Positions 51,320 through 62,917 of a stretch of DNA of 64,000 nt are shown piece after piece. Under the pieces are notes generated by a model. That model worked only from the letters and a program-made list of their open reading frames with translations, did not search any database and had not been told where the DNA came from. The translations under genes were made by a program, and so were the position numbers. Within the stretch, counting starts at the first letter, position 1. Each line of letters starts with the position of its first letter. The DNA is from Auanema rhodensis (taxonomy: Eukaryota; Nematoda; Chromadorea; Rhabditida; Rhabditidae): NCBI GenBank assembly GCA_964057225.1, contig OZ059895.1, forward strand, positions 10,788,001 to 10,852,000. The letters are read 5' to 3'.

Positions 51320-52405
51320 TTCAAGAAAACTACTTACTTAGATAGCTCAACCCAAGGCAGCAAATTATCTTCAATCTCATTTCTATATTACAGTTATGAA
51401 CCAGTAGTTAATGAACCTTCATGGCCCGGTTAGTAGTTGAATCGGAGACGGCTTGGGAATCCCGGGTGGCGTAAGCTTTTTAAATTTTTTCAACAATCAT
51501 AACACGTTGAAAGTACGCCATGCAGCTGATTTTTAATTTTATCTGTTCCGTAACAAATGTTTTCAATTTTCAAGCAGTTTTACTTAGACAGCTCAACCCA
51601 AGGCAGCAAATTATCTTCAATCTTATTTCTATATTACAGTTATGAACCAGTAGTTAATGAACCTTTATGGCCCGGTTAGTAGTTGGATCGGAGACGGCTT
51701 GGGAATCCCGGGTGGTGTAAGCTTTTCAAATTTTTTTAACAATCATAACACGTAGAAAGTACGCCATGCAGCTGATTTTCAATTTTATCTCTTCCGTAAT
51801 AAATGTTTTCATTTTTCAAGCAGTCTTACTTAGATAGCAAAACCCAAGGCAGCAAATTATCTTTAATCTTGATTCTATATTACAGCTATGAACCAGTAGT
51901 TAATGAACCTACATGGCCGGTTAGTAGTTGGATCGGAGACGGCTTGGGAATCCCGGGTGGCGTAAGCTTTTCAAATTTTTTTAACAATCATAACACGTTA
52001 AAAGTACGCCATGCAGCTGATTTTTAATTTTGTCTCTTCCGTAACAAATTTATTCAATTTTCAAGCAGTTTTACTTAGATAGCTCAAACCACGGCAGCAA
52101 ATTATCTTCAATCTTATTTCTATATTACAGTTATGAACCAGTAGTTAATGAACCTTCATGGCCCGGTTAGTAGTTGGATCGGAGACGGCTTGGGAATCCC
52201 GGATAGCGTAAGCTTTTCAAATTTTTTTAACAATTATAACACGTTGAAAGTACGCCATGCAGCTGACTTTTAATTTTGTCTCTTCCGTAATAAATGTTTT
52301 CAATTTTCAATCAGTTCTACTTAGATAGCTCAACCCAAGGCATCAAAATATCTTCAATCTAATTTTTATATAACAGTTATAAACCGGTAGTTAATGAACC
52401 TTCAT

Positions 52406-52907
52406 CTTAACTTTACTGTTTCTATCTTTTTCCTATCGTAACAAACATTGTTAAAACACTATACAACTGAAACATTTTTTAATTTATTGTATTTGGAGCT
52501 CATAAGATTTGATATCATCGAGGGATTCAGATAAAACGTGGAAAATTACGTAACTAACACAGAAGCTCGAACAGTGGAAGACGAAGGAAAAAATGGAATC
52601 GCACTAGAACTACCTCATATAGGACTAATATGGGATATAATGATGACGAACTGGAAATGGATCATGCCGCTTGTAGCCGTGATTGCCGCTGTTATATACT
52701 TCCTCTCTACTTCTGCTTCATTCTACATGCCAGCTCTTCTATCGGTCATACTTTCCTACTGCTGTTTGAAAAACACCAGTAATCCCCCGGTTGCAGTATC
52801 AGGAAATGCCTGATTAAATTACATTTCACCCATTGACCTAGTAGATATATTAAGATATCTGATTACAATATTAACATATCTGAATACTATTTCAAGAAAA
52901 CTACTTA
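52406..52907 (+). repeat. Long-form non-satellite segment, copy 2 (subfamily S, 502 bp)
   Basis: Subfamily S differs from L by cattgttaaaac (L: cattgtgtaaac), acaactgaaacattt (L: acaactgtaaaacc) and cctatcgtaac (L: cctattgtaac), giving 502 in place of 504 bp. It is bounded by gaaccttcat on the left and cttagatagctc on the right, as in copy 1. Confidence 0.88.
52535..52813 (+). pseudogene. Gene-fragment copy S2, closed upstream by TAA
   Basis: In L1 the frame reads AGA TGG AAC GTG. Here it reads AGA TAA AAC GTG, so a stop at 52532-52534 removes the upstream part. The remaining 92 codons are open but start only at a GTG, not a normal eukaryotic start, or at internal ATGs. Over the last 276 bp it differs from L1 at eight sites by eye: six change the residue (for example I to V, E to G, V to F, F to Y) and two are silent. 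That is near the ratio expected without constraint. Confidence 0.55.
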
Positions 52908-53485
52908 CTTAGATAGCTCAACCCAAGGCAGCAAATTATCTTCAATCTCATTTCTATATTACAGTTATGAACCAGTAGTTAATGAACCTTCATGGCCCGG
53001 TTAGTAGTTGAATCGGAGACGGCTTGGGAATCCCGGGTGGCGTAAGCTTTTTAAATTTTTTTAACAATCATAACACGTTGAAAGTACGCCATGCAGCTGA
53101 TTTTCAATTTTGTCTCTTCTGTAATAAATGTTTTCAATTTTCAAACAGTTTTACTTAGATAGCTCAACCCACGGCAGCAAATTATCTTCAATCTTATTCC
53201 TATACTACAGTTATGAACCAGTAGTTAATGAACCTTCATGGCCCGGTTAGTAGTTGAATCGGAGACGGCTTGGGAATCCCGGGTGCCGTAAGCTTCTCAA
53301 ATTTTTTTAACAATCATAACACGTTGAAAGTACGCCATGCAGCTGATTTTCAATTTTATCTCTTCCGTAACAAATGTTTTCAATTTTCAATCAGTTCTAC
53401 TTAGATAGCTCAACCCAAGGCATCAAAATATCTTTAATCTAATTTCTATATCACAGTTATAAACCGGTGGTTAATGAACCTTCAT

Positions 53486-53989
53486 CTTAACTTTACGGTT
53501 TCTATCTTTTTCCTATTGTAACAAACATTGTGTAAACACTATACAACTGTAAAACCTTTTTTAATTTATTGTATTTGGAGCTCATAAGATTCGATATCAT
53601 CGAGGGATTCAGATGGAACGTGGAAAATTACGTAACTAACACAGAAGCTCGAACAGTGTAAGACGAAGGAAAAAATGGAATCGCACTAAAACTACCTCAT
53701 ATAGGACTAATATGGGATATAATGATGACGAACTGGAAATGGATCATGCCGCTTGTAGCCGTGATTGCCGCTGTTATATAATTCCTCTCTACTTCTGCTT
53801 CATTCTACATGCCAGCTCTTCTATCGGTCATACTTTCCTACTGCTGTTTGAAAAACACCAGTAATCCCCCGGTTGCAGTATCAGGAAATGCCTGATTAAA
53901 TAACATTTCACCCATTGACCTATTAGATATATTAAGATATCTGATTACAATATTAACATATCTGAATACTATTTCAAGAAAACTACTTA
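53486..53989 (+). repeat. Long-form non-satellite segment, copy 3 (subfamily L)
   Basis: This is 504 bp with the L markers cattgtgtaaac and acaactgtaaaacc. Private changes are gattcgatatc (usually gatttgatatc), gattaaataac and cctattagatat in the tail. Only copy 5 shares all of these. Confidence 0.88.
53536..53895 (+). pseudogene. Gene-fragment copy L3 with two nonsense codons
   Basis: The upstream part is open as in L1 (AGA TGG AAC). GTG GAA has become GTG TAA, with a stop at 53659-53661, and TAC TTC has become TAA TTC, with a stop at 53779-53781. A further change gives CTA AAA CTA where other copies have CTA GAA CTA (E to K). The final TGA is at 53893-53895. This copy cannot encode the two-helix product, although in other residues it follows the S reading (GGA, not GAA, before AAA AAT GGA). 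Confidence 0.8.
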
Positions 53990-55058
53990 CTTAGATAGCT
54001 CAACCCAAGGCAGCAAATTATCTTCAATCTCATTTCTATATTACAGTTATGAACCAGTAGTTAATGAACCTTCATGGCCCGGTTAGTAGTTGAATCGGAG
54101 ACGGCTTGGGAATCCCGGGTTGCGTAAACTTTTTAAATTTTTTTAACAATCATAACACGTTGAAAGTACGCCATGCAGCTGATTTTCAATTTTGTCTCTT
54201 CTGTAATAAATATTTTCAATTTTCAAACAGTTTTACTTAGATAGCTCAACCCACGGCAGCAAATTATCTTTAATCTTATTTCTATACTACAGTTATGAAC
54301 CAGTAGTTAATGAACCTTCATGGCCCGGTTAGTAGTTGGATCGGAGACAGCTTAGGAAACCCGGGTGCCGTAAGCTTCTCAAATTTTTTTAACAATCATA
54401 ACACGTTGAAAGTACGCCATGCAGCTGATTTTCAATTCTATCTCTTCCGTAATAAATGTTTTCATTTTTCAAACAGTTTTACTTAGACAGCTCAACCCAA
54501 GGCAGCAAATTATCTTCAATCTTATTTCTATATTACAGTTATGAACCAGTAGTTAATGAACCTTTATGGCCCGGTTAGTAGTTGGATCGGAGACGGCTTG
54601 GGAATCCCGGGTGGTGTAAGCTTTTCAAATTTTTTTAACAATCATAACACGTTGAAAGTACGCCATGCAGCTGATTTTCAATTTTATCTCTTCCGTAATA
54701 AATGTTTTCATTTTTCAAGCAGTCTTACTTAGATAGCAAAACCCAAGGCAGCAAATTATCTTTAATCTTGATTCTATATTACAGCTATGAACCAGTAGTT
54801 AATGAACCTACATGGCCGGTTAGTAGTTGGATCGGAGACGGCTTGGGAATCCCGGGTGGCGTAAGCTTTTCAAATTTTTTTAACAATCATAACACGTTAA
54901 AAGTACGCCATGCAGCTGATTTTTAATTTTGTCTCTTCCGTAATAAATGTTTTCAATTTTCAATCAGTTCTACTTAGATAGCTCAACCCAAGGCATCAAA
55001 ATATCTTCAATCTAATTTTTATATAACAGTTATAAACCGGTAGTTAATGAACCTTCAT

Positions 55059-55560
55059 CTTAACTTTACTGTTTCTATCTTTTTCCTATCGTAACAAACA
55101 TTGTTAAAACACTATACAACTGAAACATTTTTTAATTTATTGTATTTGGAGCTCATAAGATTTGATATCATCGAGGGATTCAGATAAAACGTGGAAAATT
55201 ACGTAACTAACACAGAAGCTCGAACAGTGGAAGACGAAGGAAAAAATGGAATCGCACTAGAACTACCTCATATAGGACTAATATGGGATATAATGATGAC
55301 GAACTGGAAATGGATCATGCCGCTTGTAGCCGTGATTGCCGCTGTTATATACTTCCTCTCTACTTCTGCTTCATTCTACATGCCAGCTCTTCTATCGGTC
55401 ATACTTTCCTACTGCTGTTTGAAAAACACCAGTAATCCCCCGGTTGCAGTATCAGGAAATGCCTGATTAAATTACATTTCACCCATTGACCTAGTAGATA
55501 TATTAAGATATCTGATTACAATATTAACATATCTGAATACTATTTCAAGAAAACTACTTA
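55059..55560 (+). repeat. Long-form non-satellite segment, copy 4 (subfamily S)
   Basis: This is 502 bp and lies exactly 2,653 bp after copy 2. By eye it is the same sequence. The 82-bp monomer remnant to its left also matches (ggcatcaaaatatcttc, ttatataacag). Confidence 0.88.
55188..55466 (+). pseudogene. Gene-fragment copy S4, closed upstream by TAA
   Basis: This is the tandem duplicate of S2. The same AGA TAA AAC stop closes the frame on the left, and the same 92 open codons and TGA follow, with an identical translation. The identity to S2 reflects recent duplication of the whole 2,653-bp block. It is not evidence that the protein is conserved. Confidence 0.55.
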
Positions 55561-56138
55561 CTTAGATAGCTCAACCCAAGGCAGCAAATTATCTTCAATC
55601 TCATTTCTATATTACAGTTATGAACCAGTAGTTAATGAACCTTCATGGCCCGGTTAGTAGTTGAATCGGAGACGGCTTGGGAATCCCGGGTGGCGTAAGC
55701 TTTTTAAATTTTTTTAACAATCATAACACGTTGAAAGTACGCCATGCAGCTGATTTTCAATTTTGTCTCTTCTGTAATAAATGTTTTCAATTTTCAAACA
55801 GTTTTACTTAGATAGCTCAACCCACGGCAGCAAATTATCTTCAATCTTATTTCTATACTACAGTTATGAACCAGTAGTTAATGAACCTTCATGGCCCGGT
55901 TAGTAGTTGAATCGGAGACGGCTTGGGAATCCCGGGTGCCGTAAGCTTCTCAAATTTTTTTAACAATCATAACACGTTGAAAGTACGCCATGCAGCTGAT
56001 TTTCAATTTTATCTCTTCCGTAACAAATGTTTTCAATTTTCAATCAGTTCTACTTAGATAGCTCAACCCAAGGCATCAAAATATCTTTAATCTAATTTCT
56101 ATATCACAGTTATAAACCGGTGGTTAATGAACCTTCAT

Positions 56139-56642
56139 CTTAACTTTACGGTTTCTATCTTTTTCCTATTGTAACAAACATTGTGTAAACACTATACAAC
56201 TGTAAAACCTTTTTTAATTTATTGTATTTGGAGCTCATAAGATTCGATATCATCGAGGGATTCAGATGGAACGTGGAAAATTACGTAACTAACACAGAAG
56301 CTCGAACAGTGTAAGACGAAGGAAAAAATGGAATCGCACTAAAACTACCTCATATAGGACTAATATGGGATATAATGATGACGAACTGGAAATGGATCAT
56401 GCCGCTTGTAGCCGTGATTGCCGCTGTTATATAATTCCTCTCTACTTCTGCTTCATTCTACATGCCAGCTCTTCTATCGGTCATACTTTCCTACTGCTGT
56501 TTGAAAAACACCAGTAATCCCCCGGTTGCAGTATCAGGAAATGCCTGATTAAATAACATTTCACCCATTGACCTATTAGATATATTAAGATATCTGATTA
56601 CAATATTAACATATCTGAATACTATTTCAAGAAAACTACTTA
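56139..56642 (+). repeat. Long-form non-satellite segment, copy 5 (subfamily L)
   Basis: This is 504 bp and lies exactly 2,653 bp after copy 3. It shares copy 3's private gattcgatatc, gattaaataac and cctattagatat. Confidence 0.88.
56189..56548 (+). pseudogene. Gene-fragment copy L5 with the same two nonsense codons as L3
   Basis: Stops at 56312-56314 and 56432-56434 correspond exactly to those of L3, as does the E to K change. The lesions therefore predate the 2,653-bp duplication. A broken copy has been amplified as readily as the intact ones, which argues against selection for the protein in this block. Confidence 0.8.
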
Positions 56643-57957
56643 CTTAGATAGCTCAACCCAAGGCAGCAAATTATCTTCAATCTCATTTCTATATTACAGT
56701 TATGAACCAGTAGTTAATGAACCTTCATGGCCCGGTTAGTAGTTGAATCGGAGACGGCTTGGGAATCCCGGGTTGCGTAAACTTTTTAAATTTTTTTAAC
56801 AATCATAACACGTTGAAAGTACGCCATGCAGCTGATTTTCAATTTTGTCTCTTCTGTAATAAATATTTTCAATTTTCAAACAGTTTTACTTAGATAGCTC
56901 AACCCACGGCAGCAAATTATCTTTAATCTTATTTCTATACTACAGTTATGAACCAGTAGTTAATGAACCTTCATGGCCCGGTTAGTAGTTGGATCGGAGA
57001 CAGCTTAGGAAACCCGGGTGCCGTAAGCTTCTCAAATTTTTTTAACAATCATAACACGTTGAAAGTACGCCATGCAGCTGATTTTCAATTCTATCTCTTC
57101 CGTAATAAATGTTTTCATTTTTCAAACAGTTTTACTTAGACAGCTCAACCCAAGGCAGCAAATTATCTTCAATCTTATTTCTATATTACAGTTATGAACC
57201 AGTAGTTAATGAACCTTTATGGCCCGGTTAGTAGTTGGATCGGAGACGGCTTGGGAATCCCGGGTGGTGTAAGCTTTTCAAATTTTTTTAACAATCATAA
57301 CACGTTGAAAGTACGCCATGCAGCTGATTTTCAATTTTATCTCTTCCGTAATAAATGTTTTCATTTTTCAAGCAGTCTTACTTAGATAGCAAAACCCAAG
57401 GCAGCAAATTATCTTTAATCTTGATTCTATATTACAGCTATGAACCAGTAGTTAATGAACCTACATGGCCGGTTAGTAGTTGGATCGGAGACGGCTTGGG
57501 AATCCCGGGTGGCGTAAGCTTTTCAAATTTTTTTAACAATCATAACACGTTAAAAGTACGCCATGCAGCTGATTTTTAATTTTGTCTCTTCCGTAACAAA
57601 TTTATTCAATTTTCAAGCAGTTTTACTTAGACAGCTCAACCCAAGGCAGCAAATTATCTTCAATCTTATTTCTATATTACAGTTATGAACCAGTAGTTAA
57701 TGAACCTTCATGGCCCGGTTAGTAGTTGAATCGGAGACGGCTTGGGAATCGCGGGTGGCGTAAGCTTTTTAAATTTTTTTAACAATTATAACACGTTGAA
57801 AGTACGCCATGCAGCTGACTTTTAATTTTGTCTCTTCCGTAATAAATGTTTTCAATTTTCAATCAGTTCTACTTAGATAGCTCAACCCAAGGCATCAAAA
57901 TATCTTCAATCTAATTTTTATATAACAGTTATAAACCGGTAGTTAATGAACCTTCAT

Positions 57958-58459
57958 CTTAACTTTACGGTTTCTATCTTTTTCCTATCGTAACAAACAT
58001 TGTTGAAACACTATACAACTGAAACATTTTTTAATTTATTGTATTTGGAGCTCATAAGATTTGATATCATCGAGGGATTCAGATGAAACGTGGAAAATTA
58101 CGTAACTAACACAGAAGCTCGAACAGTGGAAGACGAAGGAAAAAATGGAATCGCACTAGAACTACCTCATATAGGACTAATATGGGATATAATGATGACG
58201 AACTGGAAATGGATCATGCCGCTTGTAGCCGTGATTGCCGCTGTTATATACTTCCTCTCTACTTCTGCTTCATTCTACATGCCAGCTCTTCTATCGGTCA
58301 TACTTTCCTACTGCTGTTTGAAAAACACCAGTAATCCCCCGGTTGCAGTATCAGAAAATGCCTGATTAAATTACATTTCACCCATTGACCTAGTAGATAT
58401 ATTAAGATATCTGATTACAATATTAACATATCTGAATACTATTTCAAGAAAACTACTTA
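57958..58459 (+). repeat. Long-form non-satellite segment, copy 6 (subfamily S)
   Basis: This is 502 bp with S markers. Private details are cattgttgaaac and tttacggtttc, where S2, S4 and S8 have tttactgtttc. It shares tttacggtttc with copy 9. Confidence 0.88.
58087..58365 (+). pseudogene. Gene-fragment copy S6, closed upstream by TGA
   Basis: The site that is TGG in L copies and TAA in S2, S4 and S8 is TGA here (58084-58086). TGA is one step from TGG and from TAA, so it may be the intermediate state. The downstream frame is open to TGA at 58363-58365, with one private change near the C-terminus (GTATCAGAAAAT, G to E, ending VSENA). Confidence 0.55.
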
Positions 58460-59283
58460 CTTAGATAGCTCAACCCAAGGCAGCAAATTATCTTCAATCT
58501 CATTTCTATATTACAGTTATGAACCAGTAGTTAATGAACCTTCATGGCCCGGTTAGTAGTTGAATCGGAGACGGCTTGGGAATCCCGGGTGGCGTAAGCT
58601 TTTTAAATTTTTTCAACAATCATAACACGTTGAAAGTACGCCATGCAGCTGATTTTTAATTTTATCTGTTCCGTAACAAATGTTTTCAATTTTCAAGCAG
58701 TTTTACTTAGACAGCTCAACCCAAGGCAGCAAATTATCTTCAATCTTATTTCTATATTACAGTTATGAACCAGTAGTTAATGAACCTTTATGGCCCGGTT
58801 AGTAGTTGGATCGGAGACGGCTTGGGAATCCCGGGTGGCGTAAGCTTTTTAAATTTTTTCAACAATCATAACACGTTGAAAGTACGCCATGCAGCTGATT
58901 TTCAATTTTATCTCTTCTGTAATAAATATTTTCAATTTTCAAACAGTTTCACTTAGATAGCTCAACCCACGGCAGCAAATTATCTTTAATCTTATTTCTA
59001 TACTACAGTTATGAACCAGTGGTTAATGAACCTTCATGGCCCGGTTAGTAGTTGGATCGGAGACAGCTTAGGAAACCAGGGTGCCGTAAGCTTCTCAAAT
59101 TTTTTTAACAATCATAACACGTTGAAAGTACGCCATGCAGCTGATTTTCAATTTTATCTCTTCCGTAACAAACGTTTTCATTTTTCAATCAGTTCTACTT
59201 AGATAGCTCAACCCAAGGCATCAAAATATCTGCAATCTAATTTCTATATCACAGTTATAAACCGGTGGTTAATGAACCTTCAT

Positions 59284-59787
59284 CTTAACTTTACGGTTTC
59301 TATCTTTTTCCTATTGTAACAAACATTGTGTAAACACTATACAACTGTAAAACCTTTTTTAATTTATTGTATTTGGAGCTCATAAGATTTGATATCATCG
59401 AGGGATTCAGATGGAACGTGGAAAATTACATAACTAACACAGAAGCTCGAACAGTGGAAGACGAAGAAAAAAATGGAATCGCACTAGAACTACCTCATAT
59501 AGGACTAATATGGGATATAATGATGACGAACTGGAAATGGATCATGCCGCTCGTAGCCGTGATTGCCGCTGTTATATACGTCCTCTCTATTTCTGCTTCA
59601 TTCTTCATGCCAGCTTTTATATCGGTCATACTTTCCTACTGCTGTTTGAAAAACACCAGTAATCCCCCGGTTGCAGTATCAGGAAATGCCTGATTAAATT
59701 ACATTTCACCCATTGACCTAGTAGATATATTAAGATATCTGATTACAATATTAACATATCTGAATACTATTTCAAGAAAACTACTTA
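59284..59787 (+). repeat. Long-form non-satellite segment, copy 7 (subfamily L)
   Basis: This is 504 bp and lies exactly 8,451 bp after copy 1, sharing its rare ggcatcaaaatatctgc remnant and tcaatcagttctac flank. Confidence 0.88.
59334..59693 (+). CDS. Putative terminal-exon gene fragment, copy L7 (open frame, unknown function)
   Basis: This is the second fully open copy: 119 codons plus TGA (59691-59693), with the AGA TGG AAC junction intact. The translation differs from L1 at one residue seen by eye, PAFIS in place of PALIS in the second hydrophobic segment. One other codon difference is silent (GCC against GCT). The splice-like sites tatttggag and gggattcag are retained. There is no ATG at the left end, no upstream coding exon in the neighbouring monomers that I can identify, and no promoter. 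It is most likely a carried fragment, possibly transcribed as part of the satellite. Confidence 0.4.
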   Translation, partial: TLYNCKTFFNLLYLELIRFDIIEGFRWNVENYITNTEARTVEDEEKNGIALELPHIGLIWDIMMTNWKWIMPLVAVIAAVIYVLSISASFFMPAFISVILSYCCLKNTSNPPVAVSGNA

Positions 59788-60856
59788 CTTAGATAGCTCA
59801 ACCCAAGGCAGCAAATTATCTTCAATCTCATTTCTATATTACAGTTATGAACCAGTAGTTAATGAACCTTCATGGCCCGGTTAGTAGTTGAATCGGAGAC
59901 GGCTTGGGAATCCCGGGTGGCGTAAGCTTTTTAAATTTTTTCAACAATCATAACACGTTGAAAGTACGCCATGCAGCTGATTTTTAATTTTATCTGTTCC
60001 GTAACAAATGTTTTCAATTTTCAAGCAGTTTTACTTAGACAGCTCAACCCAAGGCAGCAAATTATCTTCAATCTTATTTCTATATTACAGTTATGAACCA
60101 GTAGTTAATGAACCTTTATGGCCCGGTTAGTAGTTGGATCGGAGACGGCTTGGGAATCCCGGGTGGTGTAAGCTTTTCAAATTTTTTTAACAATCATAAC
60201 ACGTTGAAAGTACGCCATGCAGCTGATTTTCAATTTTATCTCTTCCGTAATAAATGTTTTCATTTTTCAAGCAGTCTTACTTAGATAGCAAAACCCAAGG
60301 CAGCAAATTATCTTTAATCTTGATTCTATATTACAGCTATGAACCAGTAGTTAATGAACCTACATGGCCGGTTAGTAGTTGGATCGGAGACGGCTTGGGA
60401 ATCCCGGGTGGCGTAAGCTTTTCAAATTTTTTTAACAATCATAACACGTTAAAAGTACGCCATGCAGCTGATTTTTAATTTTGTCTCTTCCGTAACAAAT
60501 TTATTCAATTTTCAAGCAGTTTTACTTAGATAGCTCAAACCACGGCAGCAAATTATCTTCAATCTTATTTCTATATTACAGTTATGAACCAGTAGTTAAT
60601 GAACCTTCATGGCCCGGTTAGTAGTTGGATCGGAGACGGCTTGGGAATCCCGGATGGCGTAAGCTTTTCAAATTTTTTTAACAATTATAACACGTTGAAA
60701 GTACGCCATGCAGCTGACTTTTAATTTTGTCTCTTCCGTAATAAATGTTTTCAATTTTCAATCAGTTCTACTTAGATAGCTCAACCCAAGGCATCAAAAT
60801 ATCTTCAATCTAATTTTTATATAACAGTTATAAACCGGTAGTTAATGAACCTTCAT

Positions 60857-61358
60857 CTTAACTTTACTGTTTCTATCTTTTTCCTATCGTAACAAACATT
60901 GTTAAAACACTATACAACTGAAACATTTTTTAATTTATTGTATTTGGAGCTCATAAGATTTGATATCATCGAGGGATTCAGATAAAACGTGGAAAATTAC
61001 GTAACTAACACAGAAGCTCGAACAGTGGAAGACGAAGGAAAAAATGGAATCGCACTAGAACTACCTCATATAGGACTAATATGGGATATAATGATGACGA
61101 ACTGGAAATGGATCATGCCGCTTGTAGCCGTGATTGCCGCTGTTATATACTTCCTCTCTACTTCTGCTTCATTCTACATGCCAGCTCTTCTATCGGTCAT
61201 ACTTTCCTACTGCTGTTTGAAAAACACCAGTAATCCCCCGGTTGCAGTATCAGGAAATGCCTGATTAAATTACATTTCACCCATTGACCTAGTAGATATA
61301 TTAAGATATCTGATTACAATATTAACATATCTGAATACTATTTCAAGAAAACTACTTA
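60857..61358 (+). repeat. Long-form non-satellite segment, copy 8 (subfamily S)
   Basis: This is 502 bp and lies exactly 8,451 bp after copy 2, with the same tttactgtttc and cattgttaaaac states. Confidence 0.88.
60986..61264 (+). pseudogene. Gene-fragment copy S8, closed upstream by TAA
   Basis: The reading frame and stop match S2 through the 8,451-bp duplication: TAA at 60983-60985, 92 open codons, then TGA at 61262-61264. No private coding change was seen. Confidence 0.55.
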
Positions 61359-62917
61359 CTTAGATAGCTCAACCCAAGGCAGCAAATTATCTTCAATCTC
61401 ATTTCTATATTACAGTTATGAACCAGTAGTTAATGAACCTTCATGGCCCGGTTAGTAGTTGAATCGGAGACGGCTTGGGAATCCCGGGTGGCGTAAGCTT
61501 TTTAAATTTTTTCAACAATCATAACACGTTGAAAGTACGCCATGCAGCTGATTTTTAATTTTATCTGTTCCGTAACAAATGTTTTCAATTTTCAAGCAGT
61601 TTTACTTAGACAGCTCAACCCAAGGCAGCAAATTATCTTCAATCTTATTTCTATATTACAGTTATGAACCAGTAGTTAATGAACCTTTATGGCCCGGTTA
61701 GTAGTTGGATCGGAGACGGCTTGGGAATCCCGGGTGGTGTAAGCTTTTCAAATTTTTTTAACAATCATAACACGTTGAAAGTACGCCATGCAGCTGATTT
61801 TCAATTTTATCTCTTCCGTAATAAATGTTTTCATTTTTCAAGCAGTCTTACTTAGATAGCAAAACCCAAGGCAGCAAATTATCTTTAATCTTGATTCTAT
61901 ATTACAGCTATGAACCAGTAGTTAATGAACCTACATGGCCGGTTAGTAGTTGGATCGGAGACGGCTTGGGAATCCCGGGTGGCGTAAGCTTTTCCAATTT
62001 TTTTAACAATCATAACACGTTAAAAGTACGCCATGCAGCTGATTTTTAATTTTGTCTCTTCCGTAACAAATTTATTCAATTTTCAAGCAGTTTTACTTAG
62101 ATAGCTCAAACCACGGCAGCAAATTATCTTCAATCTTATTTCTATATTACAGTTATGAACCAGTAGTTAATGAACCTACATGGCCGGTTAGTAGTTGGAT
62201 CGGAGACGGCTTGGGAATCCCGGGTGGCGTAAGCTTTTCAAATTTTTTTAACAATCATAACACGTTAAAAGTACGCCATGCAGCTGATTTTTAATTTTGT
62301 CTCTTCCGTAACAAATTTATTCAATTTTCAAGCAGTTTTACTTAGACAGCTCAACCCAAGGCAGCAAATTATCTTTAATCTTGATTCTATATTACAGCTA
62401 TGAACCAGTAGTTAATGAACCTACATGGCCGGTTAGTAGTTGGATCGGAGACGGCTTGGGAATCCCGGGTGGCGTAAGCTTTTCAAATTTTTTTAACAAT
62501 CATAACACGTTAAAAGTACGCCATGCAGCTGATTTTTAATTTTGTCTCTTCCGTAACAAATTTATTCAATTTTCAAGCAGTTTTACTTAGACAGCTCAAC
62601 CCAAGGCAGCAAATTATCTTCAATCTTATTTCTATATTACAGTTATGAACCAGTAGTTAATGAACCTTCATGGCCCGGTTAGTAGTTGAATCGGAGACGG
62701 CTTGGGAATCGCGGGTGGCGTAAGCTTTTTAAATTTTTTTAACAATTATAACACGTTGAAAGTACGCCATGCAGCTGACTTTTAATTTTGTCTCTTCCGT
62801 AATAAATGTTTTCAATTTTCAATCAGTTCTACTTAGATAGCTCAACCCAAGGCATCAAAATATCTTCAATCTAATTTTTATATAACAGTTATAAACCGGT
62901 AGTTAATGAACCTTCAT

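Larger units (their letters stand above)
50751..51340 (+). repeat. Long-form 590-bp unit, copy 1 (subfamily L)
   Basis: Measured from gatagctc to the next gatagctc, this unit is 590 bp. The first 82 bp are ordinary monomer up to gaaccttcat, though diverged (ggcatcaaaatatc, ttataaaccgg). From 50833 to 51336 the sequence is unlike the monomer, then cttagatagctc resumes. About 160 bp of the normal monomer is absent, so this is a replacement and not a simple insertion. No target-site duplication or terminal inverted repeat is evident. Confidence 0.88.
50390..53055 (+). repeat. 2.7-kb block, copy 1 (offset 8,451 bp)
   Basis: This includes long-form copies 1 and 2 and the four monomers between them. 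It recurs at 58841-61506. The left edge is where ggtgccgtaag differs from ggtggcgtaag, and the right edge is where tttttttaac differs from ttttttcaac. Confidence 0.82.
52265..54917 (+). repeat. 2,653-bp higher-order repeat, copy 1 (S + 2 monomers + L + 4 monomers)
   Basis: This contains long-form copies 2 and 3. Landmarks, ORF ends and the nonsense codons recur exactly 2,653 bp downstream. It starts inside a monomer tail at gctgacttttaattttgtc. Confidence 0.85.
54918..57570 (+). repeat. 2,653-bp higher-order repeat, copy 2
   Basis: This directly abuts copy 1 and contains long-form copies 4 and 5. It ends where cttccgtaataaatg of the previous junction is replaced by cttccgtaacaaattt. Confidence 0.85.
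57400..58585 (+). repeat. 1.2-kb block, copy 1 (offset 4,960 bp)
   Basis: This carries a cctacatggccgg monomer, a monomer with the private gaatcgcgggtgg, and long-form copy 6. It recurs at 62360-63545. Confidence 0.8.
58841..61506 (+). repeat. 2.7-kb block, copy 2
   Basis: This is the partner of 50390-53055. 8,451 bp is also the sum of the six L/S spacings that separate copies 1 and 7, so there is no hidden indel between them. Confidence 0.82.

Noticed and set aside
50833-51336. Transposable element insertion
   Set aside because: No terminal inverted repeats, no target-site duplication, no poly(A) tail and no transposase or reverse-transcriptase motif. Part of the monomer is missing at the site.
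52538-52813. Translation of S copies from GTG at the left end, or of L copies from TTG
   Set aside because: These starts suit bacterial rules only. The array looks eukaryotic, and the frame is better read as part of an exon or a pseudogene.
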